NCBI GenBank assembly: GCA_016722445.1
Contig: JADKIZ010000005.1
Location: 62,001 to 126,000, forward strand
Direction of reading: 5' to 3'
DNA length: 64,000 bases
Source of the DNA: Flavobacteriales bacterium
GTDB taxonomy: Bacteria > Bacteroidota > Bacteroidia > Flavobacteriales_D > Sanyastnellaceae
In this document: positions 28,261-37,884 of the stretch, one piece after another
Numbering within the stretch: position 1 is the first letter of the stretch
How the letters are laid out: every line of letters begins with the position of its first letter
Program-made: the position numbers and the translations under genes
Notes under the pieces: generated by a model
Seen by the model: only the letters and a program-made list of their open reading frames with translations
Database searches by the model: none
Told to the model about the DNA's origin: nothing

Positions 28261-29283
28261 CTATCGCTCAGGAGGTGCCAACAAATTGGCATTCTGCACA
28301 AAATTCCAATCGGTGAGTGTTTTTAAAAATGCCACGATCTGAGCTTGTTCTTCGTCCGATAAATGAAGCGGAACAATTCTCTCATCCTGATTGGCATGAA
28401 GTTTTTCACCCCGATTGATGAATGATACCACCTCTTCCAAAGTGCTCATTCTGCCATCATGCATGTATGGCCCAGTGAGTTCAATATTCCGCAATGTGGG
28501 GGTCTTAAATTTTCCAATATCGGATGAATCATGTGTAGCTCTTTCCTTTCCGGTATCCTTGTAATCGGCTTCTAATCCAATGTTGTAATAACCGAAATCC
28601 GTGAAGAAGGGCTCGCTATGACATTCACTGCATTTTGTTTTTTCGGAGAAAAAAAGCGACATGCCGGCCATTTCCATTTCCGACATCTCATTTTTATAAC
28701 CAGATTTATAACGGTCATAACGTGAATCGCCGGAAATGAATGTACGTTGGAAGGCAGACAACGCGCAGGTCACCACATACGGATCAATGGAATCACGGCC
28801 ATATGCGGCTTTTGCCATGGCCTTCAGATTTTCATCCTCATTGAGTTCATCTACATAAACCATCATATTGAAACCCATCTCCAGAGAATCGTGCAATGGC
28901 GCCAAGGCTTGCGCTTCGAGCGATGGAACACCGCCCTCCATCATCAATCGGGGCATCCAGGCAATGTTAGCAAGTGTCGGGGCATTGCGTTTGCCACTAT
29001 GTCCCATCCGTCCGTGACTCACCGTTTTACCATCAGTAAATGCCGAACTGAGAATATGACATGAACTACAACTTATGTCGTGATTGGTAGAAAGCCTCTT
29101 GTCGTAAAATAGAATTCTACCCAGCGCAATGCGCAATTTGGTAGGCTCATTTCCTTTTGGAAATGTCATCTCTGGAAACTGTGATGGAATACGAAGTTTG
29201 ACCGGCTCGTCGTTGTGAAGAGGAATTTGCTCACAAGCGATCAACGCAACAATTAGAAGTCCAAAAAAAACAATTCGTTTCAC
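28261..29283 (-). CDS. Di-haem cytochrome c peroxidase/MauG (MbnH-like) lipoprotein
   Basis: An intact 340-residue lipoprotein (lipobox C17 in IVALIAC) with two c-type haem sites: CSSCH (C72, C75, H76) and CSECH (C218, C221, H222). Near the C-terminus is FKTPTLRNIELTGPYMHDGR, shared with its neighbour. Where the neighbour has FWDGRAETLEDQ this one has MMEGGVPSLEAQALAP, closer to what I recall of MbnH-type sequences. MbnH uses its two haems and H2O2 to oxidise a Trp of MbnP to kynurenine. The gene begins 2 bp after the MbnP-like gene ends, which makes it the best MbnH candidate of the two. The specific reaction is an inference. Confidence 0.85.
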   Translation of the reverse strand: MKRIVFFGLLIVALIACEQIPLHNDEPVKLRIPSQFPEMTFPKGNEPTKLRIALGRILFYDKRLSTNHDISCSSCHILSSAFTDGKTVSHGRMGHSGKRNAPTLANIAWMPRLMMEGGVPSLEAQALAPLHDSLEMGFNMMVYVDELNEDENLKAMAKAAYGRDSIDPYVVTCALSAFQRTFISGDSRYDRYKSGYKNEMSEMEMAGMSLFFSEKTKCSECHSEPFFTDFGYYNIGLEADYKDTGKERATHDSSDIGKFKTPTLRNIELTGPYMHDGRMSTLEEVVSFINRGEKLHANQDERIVPLHLSDEEQAQIVAFLKTLTDWNFVQNANLLAPPER

Positions 29284-29285
29284 GA

Positions 29286-30062
29286 TTACTCCACCGTAAT
29301 GGCCAATGAGTAATTTTCCATGAACTGCTCTGCAAGATCAAGATTCGTACTGGTGTGTGTGATGGCATCAGTTGCCAGATCAATATCATTTGCAGCACCT
29401 GTTGCAAAAATCTGATCGACATGGATGAGTACATTCAATTCTCTTGTTTCTCCCCTATCCAGATTCAAATCCATCACGGGTGAAGAGTATCGCGTGAACA
29501 TCGGATCTTCGCCAATGTGAATGGCAACAGGCTCAAGCAATTCAGCACCTTCTGTGCCTGTGGTGTCCACTTTACCTTCAAACTTCAAGAATATATACCC
29601 TGTATTCCACGTCCAGAACATGCCTTGTGATCCAGCCACACTCAATGGGTGATCATTGGGATATTGTGCAGGATCCTGATCCTTATTGTATGCTGCCGGA
29701 ACACCAATATCAAAATTGAAATGGTCATAATTACCGGGTTCCACATCAAATGCAAAATCAATTTGGTTATAAAAATCAGCGAGATAAAAATCCTTTAATA
29801 CCACATACTCATCGGATACATTCTGCAACTTGATTCCTGAGAAATACTGCATGAACTTATCAGAGCGAATTCTGTTGCCGAAATCGTCAAAATAAACCTG
29901 TTGCATATTGAATGGCTCATCACCCCACATCGGTTTGAAATGCACGATAAGTTTCGCAGTAGTCGGAGTGGCAGGAGTATTTTCCTCCTCTTTGTTCCTG
30001 TCTTTACATGAAACTAGAGCGAAAACCAACATTAAAACGGTGAAAAACTGAATTTTACGCAT
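29286..30062 (-). CDS. MbnP-family (putative copper-binding) lipoprotein
   Basis: A 258-residue lipoprotein (C19 in FALVSC) with an MbnP-like domain: AKLIVHFKPMWGDEPF near the start, then SGIKLQN, VEPGNYDHFNFDIGVPAAYN, and the aromatic block GMFWTWNTGYIFLKFEGK (W150, W152). MbnP proteins bind copper after a partner di-haem enzyme (MbnH) oxidises a Trp to kynurenine; W46, W150 and W152 are candidate residues here. It is the first gene of the block, has a near-consensus promoter 19 bp upstream, and is 2 bp from a di-haem gene. No methanobactin genes are present, so this is the methanobactin-independent type. The family call is good; copper binding is inferred. Confidence 0.8.
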   Translation of the reverse strand: MRKIQFFTVLMLVFALVSCKDRNKEEENTPATPTTAKLIVHFKPMWGDEPFNMQQVYFDDFGNRIRSDKFMQYFSGIKLQNVSDEYVVLKDFYLADFYNQIDFAFDVEPGNYDHFNFDIGVPAAYNKDQDPAQYPNDHPLSVAGSQGMFWTWNTGYIFLKFEGKVDTTGTEGAELLEPVAIHIGEDPMFTRYSSPVMDLNLDRGETRELNVLIHVDQIFATGAANDIDLATDAITHTSTNLDLAEQFMENYSLAITVE

Positions 30063-30080
30063 GGTTTTATATTCTTATGA

Positions 30081-30112
30081 CAAATTTAGTGATGATACAG
30101 TGTCATATCAAA
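30081..30112 (-). promoter_or_regulatory. Near-consensus Bacteroidota promoter for the mbnP/di-haem block
   Basis: On the minus strand TTTG (30112-30109), a 20-bp spacer and TAAATTTG (30088-30081) match the phylum consensus TTTG-N19-21-TAnnTTTG exactly. The start codon lies 18 bp further on, so the leader is very short. This is the best promoter match in the window. Confidence 0.8.
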
Positions 30113-30230
30113 TTACCCGAATATTGGATCGCATATCCGGATTGTAGAAACTTGTGCATCACCATTGACCAAACAGACACATTTCTTTCGTCCTTTGTTG
30201 CTGATCAATTGTGATATAAATCACCCCGCC

Positions 30231-33200
30231 ATGCCTTCAGGAAATTTCAAAGTCATAAAAGCCAGCGCCGGAACAGGCAAAACCTATAACCTGGTGAAAG
30301 AGTACATACAACTCGCTTTGAAAAATGGGGCGCCATGGTACTACAAGCATATTTTGGCAATCACCTTCACCAATGCCGCTGCCGCGGAAATGAAGGAACG
30401 CGTCCTCAAAAACCTCAAGTCATTTGCAGACGGTTCCTATCAAGGTGAATTGCTCAAGGATATTGCGAACCATCTTTTCCTGTCCGAACAAGAAGTGAAG
30501 GACCGCGCCAATGAAGTCTTTCAACATATGTTGCACAACTATGGGCAGTTGAGCATTCTTACCATCGATAGCTTCACTTCAAAACTGATCAGAAGTTTTT
30601 CTAAAGACTTACATCTCAAATATGACTTTAGAATTGAAATCAATTCCACTGCATTTATGGAAAAAGTGGTTGATGAATGCATCAGCCTGATCGGAGAAGA
30701 CGAAGAATTGACCAATTGGCTCATCGGTTATGCGCTCAGAAATGCAGAAGAAGAAGCCAACTGGAATTTCAGGGAGAACATCCTTTCCATTGCGAAAGAA
30801 ATGCTGAAAGAGACAGCCATACCTGCGCTGAAAAAATTGAAAGACCTGAGCTATGATGACTTTATAAACATTGCTTCAGAGCTGCAAAAGAAGATAGTAT
30901 CATTCGAAAATCACGCCATCAAACTCGCTCAACAAGGCCTTGACATCCTGAATAAAAACGGCTTAAAACCTGAGAATTTTTCATATGGTAAAAGCGGCGG
31001 AATGATGTTCCTCTACAAAGTTGGCACTCGTCGATTGATGGTGCCACCTGCCTCACGCACCTTGGGATATTTGGAGAAAGATGATGATTGGGTGGCTAAA
31101 AAAGTAAGCCCAGAATTGAAACAGGCGGTTGCGGAAATTCAACCACAAATGAAGGCATTGTTGAACGACCTTATTTCACATATGAGCGCTGAAGCATTGA
31201 TGAAATATGGGCTTCAAAAAACAATTCACAAAAGCATTTATACCATTGGACTTATCAATAAACTCCAACAGATCGGTGAAAAAATCAGAGATGAAGAAAA
31301 TCTATTATTGATCAGTGATTTCCACCGCATGGTCAATGATGTGGTCAGAGAAAATAATGCACCATTCATCTTTGAAAGAATAGGTGTACGATATCGCCAC
31401 ATCATGATCGATGAATTTCAGGACACTTCAGTATTACAATGGGAAAATGCATTGCCATTGATCGACAATGCCCTTGCAGAAAATCATTTGAACCTCATCG
31501 TTGGAGATGCCAAACAGGCCATCTACCGTTGGCGAGGCGGAGATGCCCGGCAATTTGTGATTCTGCCTCAAATCAGTCCGGAATCTCATCTACCTATCAC
31601 TTCATTGCATCACCATTACGAAGAAAAAATTCTTCAGACCAGTTTCCGCAGCGCATCGTCGATTGTTGAATTCAATAATCAGTTATACCTCGGCTTGACC
31701 GCAGAAGATGAAACATTGCGACAGGTTTATCATGAACATCAACAACTGACCAAATCAAAGAAAGAGGGTTTAGTGCGTATTACTTTTCACGATGGCAAAA
31801 ACAAATCAGAGAAAAGACCAGAAGCATTAAAAGACATTCTTCTTTTTGTACAAGAAAGTATCGAAGATGGATATCAACCGGGTGACATTGCCATCCTTAC
31901 CAGAAAAGGTAAAAAAGACACCGCAGTAATTGTAACCATGCTTCTTGAAAATGGTTATCAAGTGGTCACAAAAGAAAGTTTGCTTGCAGACTATTCTCCC
32001 GTGGTTCGTGCGGTTTTGTCTTATTTGAATTATTTATTTGTTCCTTCGAATAAGTTCGCCCCGGCTTCGCTCATTCAAGCGCTCACATCCATTCACACAC
32101 AAATTTCACTGAGTCACTTCTATCTGAATTATGTATCCTGTGCAGGTAAATCCATCAAATTCGCATACGACAAATTCATCGAAGATCACTTTGCGTGTGA
32201 AGATCAGGTGACATTAACCACATCACCAGTAGAAGCCATTTTGATGTCTGTCAGAAAATTTCGTTTAGAACCAGATAGTGGGTTGGAATTGCTTCTTGAA
32301 AAAGTACGCGCAATGTGTATTGAAGGACATCAGTCTATGACTGAATTTTTACAATGGTGGGAAGACAATCGTGAAAATCTTTCCACTTCTTCAGTCGGCT
32401 CTAAAGATGCCATTCAAATCATGACCATTCATAAATCGAAAGGTCTTGAATTTCCTGTTGTCATCTATCCGCGGTTGTCCGGTAAAATTCAAAGTGACAA
32501 AATCTGGATTGATCTTGACGAAAAAGAATACGGCCTGCCTGCTGCGCTAGTCAATTCCAAATCAAAAGAATCAAATGAGTCATTTCCCCCAGAGTATAAT
32601 CTGGAATACAAAGCACAACTCATTGATGAAATCAATATTTGTTATGTAGCCACCACAAGGCCAAAAGATAGGCTTTACATGATTATTGAAAATGACACAA
32701 AAAACATATTGACCAAACAAATTATCGAAGAAATAAGACGATTGAATCCGGAAAATCAGCAACCAGAATTAGTAATGGGCAGTCGTGAAAAAAACCAGAA
32801 TTCACCTTCTTCAGACATGGCTTCGCTGATACCATTCGACGCCGCACAACCACATTCCTGGAAAATCAGATCGCAAACGACATTAGATCATGAAGCGGTA
32901 ATTTATGGTGAACTACTTCATGCTTGTTTGCACCAGGTTAAAACAACGACAGATATCTCTTCAGCAATCGTCGCAACAACGAAAGAATCAGCTAACCACA
33001 CCTATGAAACACAACTGACCGCAGACTTGAACAAAATCATTCAACATCCCATGGCAGAACCATGGTTCAATGGTTCAGGAAAAATTCTGCGCGAACAGGA
33101 AATTGTAACCATGAATGGAACTGTTATTCGTCCTGATCGTGTGGTTGTCTTTGACGATCATGTAGACGTCATCGATTATAAATCCGGATCCAAATCTGAA

Positions 33201-33314
33201 CGACACATCGATCAGGTAAAATCTTATATGAACGAAATCGCTTCCATTGAAGGATTGAAAGTAAATGGATTTATTCTTTATACGAGAACTGGCGAAATAG
33301 ATGTTGTAGCGTAA
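30231..33314 (+). CDS. AddA-like UvrD/REP helicase with C-terminal PD-(D/E)XK nuclease motif
   Basis: From ATG 30231 (MPSGNFKVIKASAGTGKT) it is 1027 residues; the frame extends to a TTG at 30165, but the extra 22 residues look non-coding. Walker A is at residues 11-18, followed by AITFTNAAAAEMKERV (motif Ia), then IDEFQDTSVLQW, VGDAKQAIYRWRGGD and IMTIHKSKGLEFPVV. The C-terminal region carries a RecB-type nuclease set: His in GELLHACLHQ (about 893), Asp in RPDRVVV and VIDYKSG (about 980). This is the layout of the AddA subunit of AddAB recombinational repair. No AddB-like gene is adjacent, so the partner must be elsewhere or absent. Confidence 0.85.
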   Translation: MPSGNFKVIKASAGTGKTYNLVKEYIQLALKNGAPWYYKHILAITFTNAAAAEMKERVLKNLKSFADGSYQGELLKDIANHLFLSEQEVKDRANEVFQHMLHNYGQLSILTIDSFTSKLIRSFSKDLHLKYDFRIEINSTAFMEKVVDECISLIGEDEELTNWLIGYALRNAEEEANWNFRENILSIAKEMLKETAIPALKKLKDLSYDDFINIASELQKKIVSFENHAIKLAQQGLDILNKNGLKPENFSYGKSGGMMFLYKVGTRRLMVPPASRTLGYLEKDDDWVAKKVSPELKQAVAEIQPQMKALLNDLISHMSAEALMKYGLQKTIHKSIYTIGLINKLQQIGEKIRDEENLLLISDFHRMVNDVVRENNAPFIFERIGVRYRHIMIDEFQDTSVLQWENALPLIDNALAENHLNLIVGDAKQAIYRWRGGDARQFVILPQISPESHLPITSLHHHYEEKILQTSFRSASSIVEFNNQLYLGLTAEDETLRQVYHEHQQLTKSKKEGLVRITFHDGKNKSEKRPEALKDILLFVQESIEDGYQPGDIAILTRKGKKDTAVIVTMLLENGYQVVTKESLLADYSPVVRAVLSYLNYLFVPSNKFAPASLIQALTSIHTQISLSHFYLNYVSCAGKSIKFAYDKFIEDHFACEDQVTLTTSPVEAILMSVRKFRLEPDSGLELLLEKVRAMCIEGHQSMTEFLQWWEDNRENLSTSSVGSKDAIQIMTIHKSKGLEFPVVIYPRLSGKIQSDKIWIDLDEKEYGLPAALVNSKSKESNESFPPEYNLEYKAQLIDEINICYVATTRPKDRLYMIIENDTKNILTKQIIEEIRRLNPENQQPELVMGSREKNQNSPSSDMASLIPFDAAQPHSWKIRSQTTLDHEAVIYGELLHACLHQVKTTTDISSAIVATTKESANHTYETQLTADLNKIIQHPMAEPWFNGSGKILREQEIVTMNGTVIRPDRVVVFDDHVDVIDYKSGSKSERHIDQVKSYMNEIASIEGLKVNGFILYTRTGEIDVVA

Positions 33315-33443
33315 AAGTCCGGACAAGAAATTATTCGCTGATACTGTAAGGGTTTATTTCCCATCACAAGATGTTTATCCGTTTATTTGTCATGATCGTT
33401 CATCAACGATTCAATGACTTTCGATTTTTAGACATTAAAATCA

Positions 33444-36400
33444 TTGCCTGTGAACAGAAGTACTTTTACCCTTGTTGCACTCCTTGTTTCATATGTTTCC
33501 ATAGACTTGTTTTCGCAAGATCAAGCTTTCCTGCAGAGCGGAAAACTTGACCACTTGGCAGGCGTAACTCTGCAGCAATCCAAACCGAAAGCTGCCGCTT
33601 GTGCACCCGCCACCGCATTGCGCGATCTAGAATGGAACAATATCGATGCTCTGATTGAAACTGGTGGATCACTCTGGCAAGATCGCGCCAATGGAAGATC
33701 TCATTACTATGCTCCACAATCTGGTGTCAACTCAGTTCTTTTCGCTGGTTCTCTTTGGTTAGGTGGTGTATCTCCGGACCAACAATTAAAATTGGCTGCA
33801 TTGCAATACCGTTACTCTGGCAATGACTACTGGCCTGGACCTCTCACCAATGATGGCACTGCGGAAACCAATTCTTCTTCTTGTCTTCAGTGGGATAAAT
33901 TCAGCGTGTCGCTCAGAACAGACGCAGCTATGCATCGCGCTTACTTCGAATGCCTGAATGACCCAAATTGTGATTTATCCGAATTACTTCCAGATGGCTA
34001 TGTGATTCCATCCTATTTCATGGAGTATCCAGCGCATGGAAATCTAGCTGCTGGTCAAGATTTTATGTCGCTCCATTCTATGACTTTGATGATGATGGAA
34101 TCTATGAACCAACCAAAGGAGATTATCCTTGGTATGACATCGACAAAGAAGTCAATTGCCGCAAAAGAAAAAGTGATGATCCAGTTCCATTGTATGGGGA
34201 TCAAACCCTCTTTTGGGTCTTTAATGACAAAGGCAATATTCATACAGAATCCGGTGGCCAAGCCATTGGCATGGAAATACGCGCACAGGCTTTTGCTTTC
34301 AGCACAAATGATGAAGTCAACAATATGACTTTCTATAATTATGTGCTCATCAATCAAGGTACTCAAAAACTACAGGACACTTATTTCGGAACCTGGATCG
34401 ATTGTGACATCGGCGGTCACGTAGATGATTATGTTGGCTGTGATGTGCAACGTGGACTTGGATACGGATACAACGGCAATTCTTTTGATGGGCCATCTGC
34501 ATTGTCCTTCGGATATGGAGAAAATCCTCCGGCTGTTGGCGTCGACTTTTTTGAAGGTCCTTATCAGGATAAAGACAGTATTGATAATCCTCTCACAGAT
34601 GACATCAATATTGCCTTTGAACAGAAAGGCATACCCTATAAAGGTATTGGAATTGGTTATGGCGATGGTATCGTAGACAACGAACGTTTCGGGATGAGAA
34701 AATTCCTCTACCACATTTCAGGCAATGGAACAAATGGACCACCAACTCAACCCATCCATTACTACAATTATTTGAAAGGCTATTGGAAAAACAGCCAACG
34801 AATGACGTACGGCGGAAACGCACTTACTGTTGGTACAGGCACTGACCCCAATATTCCAGCGGATTATATGTTTCCGGGTGATACAGATCCACTCAGATTC
34901 GGCACGTACGGCATTGCAGTGGATCCATGGACAGAAGTGAGTAGCGACAATCTTCCAGGTGATCGAAGATTCATGCAAAGTGCAGGACCATTCACACTTG
35001 AACCCGGTGATTACAACAACATCACTGTTGGTGTGGTGTATGCAAGGGCAACGTCCGGAGATCCGTTTGCATCTGTAGAATTACTGAGGCAGGCAGATGA
35101 TAAAGCACAAGCATTATTTGACAATTGTTTTGAACTCGTCTCAGGACCGGATGCACCGGACATGGAAATATGTGAACTCGAAAATGAGCTCATTCTGATG
35201 TGGACCAATGAAAATAATTTCAATTCCAACTACAAAGAGTCGTATAGCATCCTTGATCCAACCATACCTGAAGTTGATGCTGATGGTAATTCCTATTCAA
35301 TGGATGAAAGAAGTTATCACTTCCAAGGTTATATGATTTACCAACTAGCGGATGAAAATGTATCTGTTTCAGAGTTGGCAGATATAAGCCTTGCCAGGCT
35401 AATCGGACAATGTGACATTGAGGATGAAGTAAGCACGATCATCAACTATGAGCAAGATGATGACACGGGAATCATCGTAGGCAAACTCAAAGTGAACGGG
35501 AAGAATGAAGGAATCTATCATTCGCTCCGGGTTACTGAAGATGCCTTCGCTCTAGGAAGCAAAACCCTTATCAATCACAAAACTTACTACTTCATGGTTA
35601 TTGCTTATGGCTACAACAACTACCGTGATTATGACTTCGCAACCAATTCCGGTCAAGATGAAGCCTTTCTTGCTTCAAGAAAAGGCAGTTTCGGAAACAT
35701 CAGAGCTGTGAGTGGTATTCCTCACAAAGTTTTACCACAAGCGGATGGAACATATACCCATTCTTACTACGGTCAGGAAATAGCTTTAAAACAAATTGAA
35801 GGCATGGGAAATGGTGCTCATTGGATCGCGATGGATGAAGCAAGCGAACAGGTCATCGTAGCTCAAAATTCCATTGAAGAAATTCAATACAATTCAGGTG
35901 CAAGTCCGGTGAAGGTAAAGGTGGTAGATCCACTTCGAGTACCAGCAGCTGATTTCGAATTAAAACTTGCTCCGGCGAATCAAAATTTACTCAGTGATTC
36001 CGCTTTCTGGCAACTTCACAATTTGACGACCAATGAATTTTACGATTCACAGCATTCCATACATACACCCTATGAGGAATTGATGATCGACTGGGGACTG
36101 TCTGTATACTGGAAACAGGTGATGACACATGATAGCACTGACGAACACTTCACGGATTTTATTGGTGCTGCTGTTGTTTATGATGATCCGTCGCAGGCTT
36201 GGCTCACTGGATTCCCTGATGATGATTCATACAGTGACTACAATTGGATTCGTAGCGGAAGCAATTACAAAAGTTTGGAGAGTGGTGACCCGATTGAAGT
36301 GACTTATAATGATTATACCGATGGACATATTTTGGACAGCGCCGCAACACCTGCAGTATTTACCGACGGAAAACAGAAATATGAAAGTGTGTTGAATGGC

Positions 36401-37630
36401 ACTTGGTCACCATATTGTCTTGTGAGTGGATCTGAATTCGACACGGAAATGAACCTTTGGAGAGATCGAATCGCTCCGACCATCAAAATTTTAACGGGCG
36501 ACATCACCAATATATTCATGCCGAAATACACCACCAACATCATCGGTTTGAACAATGTGGATATCGTCTTTACCGATGATAAATCCAAATGGACCAGATG
36601 CCCTGTTTTTGAAATGCAGGTCGAATCAGGATTATCAGAAGGTGAGGTGAACAAAATGCAAATGAGGAAACATCCCTCACTTGATAAAAACGGTATCGCC
36701 ACCGGTCAGCCCGGCTGCAATGAAAATGAGGCAACACAAAATGGAACTCAGCCCGAAGGTATGTCTTGGTTTCCCGGATATGCCATTGACATCAATACCG
36801 GTGAAAGATTAAACCTCGCCTTTGGTGAAGATTCATGGTTGATTGGAGAAAATGGCCGTGATATGATCTTCAATCCATCTGAAAGTATTGCCAATCAACA
36901 AGGCGCCCCTGTAGCCGGTGGTCAACATTGGATCTATGTTTTCAAAAACATGACCCATTTGAACAACGGAGAAGACTTCATGCCTGCTTACGACTCCGGT
37001 AACTATGTATACAGTCTCCGTAGTAATGATGGCAGCCTCAACACAGGCAACTTGAAGAAATTATTTAGTGCTTGCACTTGGGTGGGCGGTGCCATACGAA
37101 TACTAGGTACACCTTGGAAATCTATTGCACACGGTCTCATTCCAACGAAGACAAGAATTTCACTTCGGGTGAATAAGTCATACCAGAAATATGACATCAC
37201 CAATCCTGATCTTCATGACTTTGTTGGCTCGTTGAATTATTGGAATCCGGTATACCGATTTTCAACAGGCGACACATATGTGCAAACGGACCAAATCACA
37301 GCGCTCGAAGAATCACTGCAATACTTCAACGTTGTGCCCAATCCATATTATGCATTTTCATCCTATGAAAACAACAAATTGGACAATGTTGTTAAAATCA
37401 CCAATGTGCCGGAAAGGTGTGTAATCACTATTTATGATCTAAAAGGAACACTCATCAGACAATTTGATAAATCAGATCCACTCACTTCTCTGAATTGGGA
37501 TTTGAAAAATCATAAAGGAATTCCAATCTCAAGTGGCATGTATATTATCCATATCAAAGTGCCCGATGTTGGTGAAAAAATTCTCAAATGGTTTGGTGTG
37601 ATGCGGCCTATTGATTTGGAAAATTTCTAA
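33444..37630 (+). CDS. Very large secreted protein with FlgD/T9SS-like C-terminal domain, frameshifted (probable indel)
   Basis: Two frames join into one protein of about 1395 residues. The N-part has a signal peptide (FTLVALLVSYVSIDLFSQ) and GGSLWQDRANGRSHYYAPQSG. The C-part continues through YDFDDDGIYEPTKGDYPWYD to a C-terminal Ig-like sorting domain (FNVVPNPYYAFSSYENN, ITIYDLKGTLIRQF, GIPISSGMYIIHIKV). The break is at 34061-34064, where T4 must be T5 to read DFYVAPFYDF. The start is TTG at 33444 or GTG at 33450; no in-frame ATG exists after the upstream stop at 33429. Proteins of this kind in Bacteroidota are surface or secreted and of unknown function. It stands alone on the plus strand, 130 bp after the addA-like gene. 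Confidence 0.75.
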
Positions 37631-37747
37631 TGCTTTGACATGATATTTTTGACATTCTTTCCAATAAACTAACTGTAGGGTAAAACAACATGTGAGGGTA
37701 TATTTACGTCAAAGATGCAGAATACATCAAACCAATGATAAAGATCT

Positions 37748-37826
37748 GCGGCGGGTGAAGGAAGTAGCCCGGCTGCATAGCGAGTGCAAGAACAGAGGTG
37801 CCGGAAGGCACCTTTGTTATTTCTAG
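37748..37826 (+). ncRNA. Candidate small structured RNA (two hairpins), or structured 3' UTR
   Basis: Hairpin 1: GCGGC (37748-37752) and GGG (37753-37755) pair with CCC (37768-37770) and GCTGC (37772-37776) around the purine-rich 12-base loop TGAAGGAAGTAG, with one bulged G. Hairpin 2: a 12-bp stem with a GGAA tetraloop (AGGTGCC-GGAA-GGCACCT at its core, 37796-37813) ending in a T-rich stretch, consistent with a plus-strand terminator. The region is GC-richer than its surroundings. A TATTTTTG (-7 like) lies at 37644-37651 without a good -33 box. It may instead be the 3' end of the preceding secreted-protein mRNA. No known RNA family could be assigned. Confidence 0.4.
37791..37826 (+). terminator. 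Probable intrinsic terminator
   Basis: The 12-bp stem AACAGAGGTGCC/GGCACCTTTGTT (one G-U pair) with a GGAA loop is followed by ATTTCT. It lies about 160 bp after the stop of the giant secreted-protein gene and before the convergent flippase gene. Confidence 0.6.
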
Positions 37827-37884
37827 TAACCACTGGTCTCAAGATCGATCTCCAAGTTCTGTTGGGGTGAAACGATCAATTGCG

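Noticed and set aside
30165..30230. Upstream TTG start of the AddA-like gene
   Set aside because: The extra 22 residues have no similarity to the family, while the ATG at 30231 leads directly into the Walker A strand.
37748..37776. Resemblance of the AAGGAAGTAGCC stretch to the SRP RNA core and to part of RNase P RNA
   Set aside because: The stem lacks the CC-GGAA-GG tip of SRP RNA, and the region is far too short for RNase P RNA. Kept only as an unassigned structured RNA.
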